DNA from: JANOBJ01 sp031411575
GTDB lineage: Bacteria; Pseudomonadota; Gammaproteobacteria; Burkholderiales; Burkholderiaceae_C
NCBI GenBank assembly: GCA_031411575.1
Contig: JANOBJ010000119.1
Coordinates: forward strand, 1-16,554
Direction of reading: 5' to 3'
Length of the DNA stretch: 16,554 bases
In this document: in pieces, positions 13,622 to 16,554 of the stretch
Layout of the letters: each line of letters starts with the position of its first letter
Position numbering within the stretch: position 1 is the stretch's first letter
Program-made: the position numbers and the translations under genes
Notes under the pieces: model-generated
Database searches by the model: none
The model's input: only the letters and a program-made list of their open reading frames with translations
Told to the model about the DNA's origin: nothing

Positions 13622-14464
13622 ATGACCACACTGACCTGCTTCACGCTTACTGTCACCGACCACATTGCCCACCTGGTGCTCAACCGCCCCGAGGCGTTGA
13701 ACACCATGCACGCCACCTTCTGGCGTGAGCTGGACGAGGTGCTGACCCACCTGCACAAGACGCCCGATGCGCGCGCGCTGGTGATCTCGTCCACCGGCAA
13801 GCATTTCAGTGCCGGCATGTCGCTCGACACGTTTGGCAATGCCATCGCCATGGACGATGCGAGCGCCGAAGGCCGGGCCGCCATCTTCGACCTGCTGACC
13901 GACATGCAGGGCACGTTCACCAAGCTGGAAACGCTGCGCATCCCGGTGATCGCCGCCATCCAGGGCGGCTGCATCGGCGGGGCGGTGGACATGGTCACCG
14001 CCTGCTGCATCCGCTATGCCACGACCGATGCGTTCTTCTGCATCCAGGAGATCAACATCGGCATGGTGGCCGACGTGGGTACGCTGCAGCGGCTGCCCAA
14101 GCTGATCCCGCTGGCCGTGGTGAAAGAGCTGGCCTACACCGGCCGCCGCCTGCCCGCGCAAAAGGCGCTGGGCTACGGGCTGGTCAATGAAGTGTTCCAG
14201 ACCCCGCAAGCCATGCTGGCCGCCGCGATCCAGTGCGCAACCGAGATCGCGGCCAAGCCACCAGTGGCGATCTGGGGCACCAAGCAGGTGATCCACTACA
14301 CCCGTGACCACTCGGTGGACGACAGCCTCAAACACATGGGCTGGATACAGGGTGCGATCTGGAGCAATGCGCACGTGCGCGAGGCGGTGGCCGCAATGAA
14401 AGAGAAGCGGGTGGCCAGCTTCCCGCCCCTGCCCCAACTGCAGAATTTCAAGGAAATCGGCTGA
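13622..14464 (+). CDS. Crotonase-family enzyme, dienoyl-CoA isomerase-like
   Basis: A 280-residue enoyl-CoA hydratase/isomerase. The CoA-binding and oxyanion segments are HFSAGMSLD (61-69) and IQGGCIGGAVD (113-123). The stretch VDMVTACC...IQEINIGMVADVGTLQRLP closely follows mammalian ECH1, delta(3,5)-delta(2,4)-dienoyl-CoA isomerase. All three ECH1 acidic residues appear kept: D123, E143 and D151. The reaction would move double bonds in unsaturated fatty acyl-CoA during beta-oxidation; an enoyl-CoA hydratase acting on another acyl-CoA is the alternative. The frame is open to 13490, but that would overlap the small membrane-protein gene, so ATG 13622 is chosen. No other beta-oxidation gene is adjacent. 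Confidence 0.85.
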   Translation: MTTLTCFTLTVTDHIAHLVLNRPEALNTMHATFWRELDEVLTHLHKTPDARALVISSTGKHFSAGMSLDTFGNAIAMDDASAEGRAAIFDLLTDMQGTFTKLETLRIPVIAAIQGGCIGGAVDMVTACCIRYATTDAFFCIQEINIGMVADVGTLQRLPKLIPLAVVKELAYTGRRLPAQKALGYGLVNEVFQTPQAMLAAAIQCATEIAAKPPVAIWGTKQVIHYTRDHSVDDSLKHMGWIQGAIWSNAHVREAVAAMKEKRVASFPPLPQLQNFKEIG

Positions 14465-14489
14465 TTGTCCCTGTCAGATGGTCATTGTT

Positions 14490-14508
14490 TGCTATATATT
14501 TTATAGCA
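14490..14508. repeat. 19-base palindromic repeat, copy 3 (intergenic)
   Basis: TGCTATA (14490-14496) and TATAGCA (14502-14508) are perfect inverted arms around TATTT. It lies between the convergent crotonase and queF genes, in a 60-base gap with no other feature. It could form a weak bidirectional hairpin, but the stem is AT-rich and has no T-run outside it. Confidence 0.75.
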
Positions 14509-14524
14509 TCCAGATGCTCAATCG

Positions 14525-15370
14525 CTACTGCCGCGCGGTACGCACATTGGCCGGCAGCGCCTGCGGGTGGCTGGTGCGAAACGGGTTGATATCCAGCCCG
14601 CCGCGCCGCGTGTAGCGCGCGTACACCGTGAGCTTGACGGGTTTGCAGCGGGTCCAGATGTCCATGAAGATACGTTCCACGCACTGCTCATGAAACTCGT
14701 GGTGGTTGCGAAAACTCACCAGGTACTGCAGCAAGCCGCCCTGTTCGATCTGCGGGCCGCTGTAGCTGATCTGCACGCTGCCCCAGTCGGGCTGACCGGT
14801 CACCAGGCAGTTGCTCTTGAGCAGGTTGCTGACCAGCACCTCGCTCACGGGTTGCTCATCCACCGCCGCTGTCAGCAGCTCGGGCGCGGGCGTGTAGCGG
14901 GTGCATTCGATATCCAGCCGGTCCAGGCTCAGGCCGTCGAGTTCGTGCACCGGCTCGCGGTCAAACGCATCCGGCAGCAGCAGCTTCACGCCCACCGACG
15001 ACTGCACCGGCCCGCCGCGCCACACCGCTTCACTGATGTCGGTGCGGATGCGGTCACGCACGGCGTCAGCCGACGTAAAAGGCGTGTTGCTGAAGCTGTT
15101 CAGGTACAGCTTGAGCGATTTGCTCTCGACGATGTGCGTGCTCTCGCACGGCACCGTGATGTGCGCAATCGCCACCTGCGGCTTGCCGCGGGGTGTGAGC
15201 CAGCTCAGCTCGAAGGCAGTCCACAGGTCGGCACCGAAAAACGGCGCTGCCGCCGCAACGCCAATCTCGTGGCGCTTGTCCGCGCGCGGGATCGGAAACA
15301 GCAGCGCCGCGTCGTACTGGTCCACGTAAGGCGCCGGCTTGCCCAACAGGGAGGTTTCGGGGGTGTTCAT
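14525..15370 (-). CDS. queF: NADPH-dependent 7-cyano-7-deazaguanine reductase
   Basis: A 281-residue cytoplasmic enzyme that reduces the nitrile of preQ0 to the amine preQ1, a step in making the tRNA nucleoside queuosine. The QueF motif ESKSLKLYLNSF (82-93) is intact. The catalytic cysteine C188 (SNCLVTGQPDWG), aspartate D195 and histidine H227 (NHHEFHEQCVER) are all present. Length matches the long two-domain QueF of E. coli and Vibrio. No other queuosine gene (queC, queD, queE) is nearby. It follows the hydrolase gene on the same strand after an 89-base gap containing a GC hairpin, so it may have its own promoter. Confidence 0.95.
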   Translation of the reverse strand: MNTPETSLLGKPAPYVDQYDAALLFPIPRADKRHEIGVAAAAPFFGADLWTAFELSWLTPRGKPQVAIAHITVPCESTHIVESKSLKLYLNSFSNTPFTSADAVRDRIRTDISEAVWRGGPVQSSVGVKLLLPDAFDREPVHELDGLSLDRLDIECTRYTPAPELLTAAVDEQPVSEVLVSNLLKSNCLVTGQPDWGSVQISYSGPQIEQGGLLQYLVSFRNHHEFHEQCVERIFMDIWTRCKPVKLTVYARYTRRGGLDINPFRTSHPQALPANVRTARQ

Positions 15371-15404
15371 GGGATGGAGCCCCCACTCTGGTCATTTCGT
15401 GTAC

Positions 15405-15458
15405 GGCGCTGCCCCCCGAGGGGGCGTTCGCGTCTTGGGAGCGGCCCGGCGACGCTCA
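15405..15458. repeat. GC-rich intergenic hairpin element
   Basis: GCCCCC (15411-15416) pairs with GGGGGC (15420-15425) around a CGA loop, followed by a GC-rich stretch ending GGCCCGGCGACGC. I recall near-identical GGCGCTGCCCCCCGAGGGGG blocks between genes of many Comamonadaceae, but cannot confirm it here. Between the minus-strand hydrolase and queF genes it may act as a partial terminator or mRNA stabiliser; no T-run follows on either strand. Confidence 0.5.
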
Positions 15459-15459
15459 T

Positions 15460-16434
15460 TCACGCCGCCCGCAGGTGCGGCACGATATGCCCGAGCAGAC
15501 GCTCCACCACGCCGGGCGGCAAGTCGTGTCCCATGCCGTCGATGCCGACCATCCGCGCGCCGGGAATGCGGCGCGCGGTGTCTTCTCCGCACGCATAGGG
15601 CACCAGCGGATCGGCCCGGCCGTGCAACACCAGGGTCGGGCTCCGGATGCGGCCGAGTTCGAGCGCGCGCTTGCCGGTATCCGCCGCGATCGCCACCATC
15701 TGGCGCAGCGTGCCCACCGGGTGGTAGCTTCGGTTCAGCCCGAGGGCAATGCGCTCGCGCAGCGCCGTCTCTTCAACCGGCCAGGCCGGGCTGCCAATCA
15801 CGCGGAACAGCTTGACGTAGTGGTCCACGATGGCCGGCACGGTGTCACCCGCCGGACGCCTGAGCAGCGCCCGGATGACCGCCGGCTTGGCCTCGGGCAG
15901 GCCGCGTGCACCGCTGGAACTCATGATGCTGGAGAGGCTCAGCACGCGATCGGGCGCCGCCAGCGCCACGCGCTGCGCGATCATGCCGCCCATGCTCACA
16001 CCCACCACATGCGCCTGCGCGATGTTGAGCGCGTCGAGCACGCCCAGAGCGTCCAGCGCCATGTCGTGCACCGAGTACGGCGCATACGGCGTGAACCCGA
16101 GCTTGAGTTTGACCGATGCCCACAGCACATTGGGTTTGCCCAGCTGGTCGAAATGCTGCGACAGCCCGATATCACGGTTGTCATGGCGCAGCACGCGGTA
16201 ACCGGCATCCACCAGCGCCTGCACCAGCGCAGGTGGCCAGGCCACCAGCTGCATGCCCAGGCCCATGATGAGCAGCACCACCGGGCGCCCGTTCTGGCTG
16301 CCGTCGGCGCCGCTGTCGTCGACGAAGATCTCGATGCCGTTTGCCTTGATTTTCAGGATGGTCGGGTCAGATGAATTCGCGTTCGCGCAGCCACTTGGTG
16401 GCCACCCATTTTTCGCCGGCCAGCACCGGCGCAC
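15460..16434 (-). CDS. Alpha/beta hydrolase
   Basis: An alpha/beta-hydrolase-fold enzyme with the oxyanion segment LLIMGLGMQ, the nucleophile elbow GVSMGG (serine about 147 counting from the GTG used here), the acid in HGRADPLVP (D275) and the base in GMGHDLP (H303). The triad is complete; the substrate is unknown, with an esterase or lipase-like carboxylic ester hydrolase most likely. The start is unclear. Family-like sequence begins near 16356 (ILKIKANGIEIF), but no ATG, GTG or TTG lies in frame there. GTG 16434 is the nearest usual start and overlaps the oxygenase gene by 68 bases; ATG 16524 overlaps by 158. A CTG or ATC start near 16356, or a sequence error, is possible. Confidence 0.8.
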   Translation of the reverse strand: MRRCWPAKNGWPPSGCANANSSDPTILKIKANGIEIFVDDSGADGSQNGRPVVLLIMGLGMQLVAWPPALVQALVDAGYRVLRHDNRDIGLSQHFDQLGKPNVLWASVKLKLGFTPYAPYSVHDMALDALGVLDALNIAQAHVVGVSMGGMIAQRVALAAPDRVLSLSSIMSSSGARGLPEAKPAVIRALLRRPAGDTVPAIVDHYVKLFRVIGSPAWPVEETALRERIALGLNRSYHPVGTLRQMVAIAADTGKRALELGRIRSPTLVLHGRADPLVPYACGEDTARRIPGARMVGIDGMGHDLPPGVVERLLGHIVPHLRAA

Positions 16435-16554
16435 CGCCGTGCAGCGAGCGGGTGCCGGGGTCGGGCCGGTCGTAGCTGAAGAACACCGCGCTGCCGCGCA
16501 CCGGCGCCACTTCCAGGCCGACATCGGGGAAGGTGGTGGCGCCCCCCTTGGCCG
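16367..16554 (-). CDS. C-terminal part of a 2-oxoglutarate/Fe(II) oxygenase (prolyl-4-hydroxylase type, partial)
   Basis: A frame entering from the right edge encodes 61 residues and stops at TGA complementary to 16367-16369. It reads GGATTFPDVG, then VAPVRGSAVFFSYD, then SLHGGAPVLAGEKWVATKW. This is the end of the double-stranded beta-helix of P4Hc-type dioxygenases: the histidine in LHGGAPV is the distal iron ligand and the lysine of GEKW binds the 2-oxoglutarate carboxylate. Such enzymes hydroxylate proteins or small molecules. The N-terminal HxD half of the iron site lies outside the window. It is directly upstream of the alpha/beta hydrolase and probably co-transcribed. Confidence 0.8.
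   Translation of the reverse strand, partial: AKGGATTFPDVGLEVAPVRGSAVFFSYDRPDPGTRSLHGGAPVLAGEKWVATKWLREREFI

Noticed and set aside
1..16554. CRISPR array, prophage, insertion sequence, tRNA or rRNA
   Set aside because: No regularly spaced repeats, transposase or integrase motifs, att-like duplications or tRNA cloverleaf were seen on either strand.

Overview
The window reads as chromosome of a GC-rich betaproteobacterium, most likely Burkholderiales and probably Comamonadaceae. This rests on the argH/algZ/algR arrangement, the style of the DinB, QueF and DUF3034 proteins, and small intergenic palindromes of a type I associate with that family. No mobile element, phage gene, CRISPR array, tRNA or rRNA was recognised. 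Names come from reading motifs by eye; no database search was possible.

Layout. Bases 1-135 are the tail of a secreted RTX-like protein, followed by a strong terminator. An AlgZ/AlgR-type two-component pair (270-2059, minus) diverges from argH (2148-3563). Next come an LldD-type FMN hydroxy-acid dehydrogenase and DNA polymerase IV (dinB). A small exported DUF1569 protein and a 7-TM protein with a degenerate GGDEF domain lie on the minus strand (6177-8020).

The most distinctive part is 8208-13154: six consecutive genes, all encoding exported proteins, in two convergent three-gene runs. The plus run is DUF3034, a group-I-like truncated haemoglobin with a signal peptide, and a cupredoxin-like protein with an amicyanin-spaced copper loop. 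The minus run is a large DUF4331 protein, a glycine-rich lipoprotein and a DUF4198 protein whose predicted mature N-terminus is histidine. Together they suggest an uncharacterised envelope system handling haem, copper or redox chemistry, possibly linked to the 7-TM protein encoded divergently beside it. The function is unknown.

The right end is ordinary accessory metabolism: a two-TM small protein behind a near-consensus sigma70 promoter, a dienoyl-CoA isomerase-like crotonase, queF (queuosine synthesis), an alpha/beta hydrolase with no obvious start codon, and the C-terminus of a 2-oxoglutarate/Fe(II) oxygenase.

Three copies of a short TGCTAT...ATAGCA-type palindrome are scattered through the window. 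Two lie inside reading frames: the 3' end of dinB and the signal-peptide codons of the cupredoxin gene. No gene-free stretch exceeds 300 bases.
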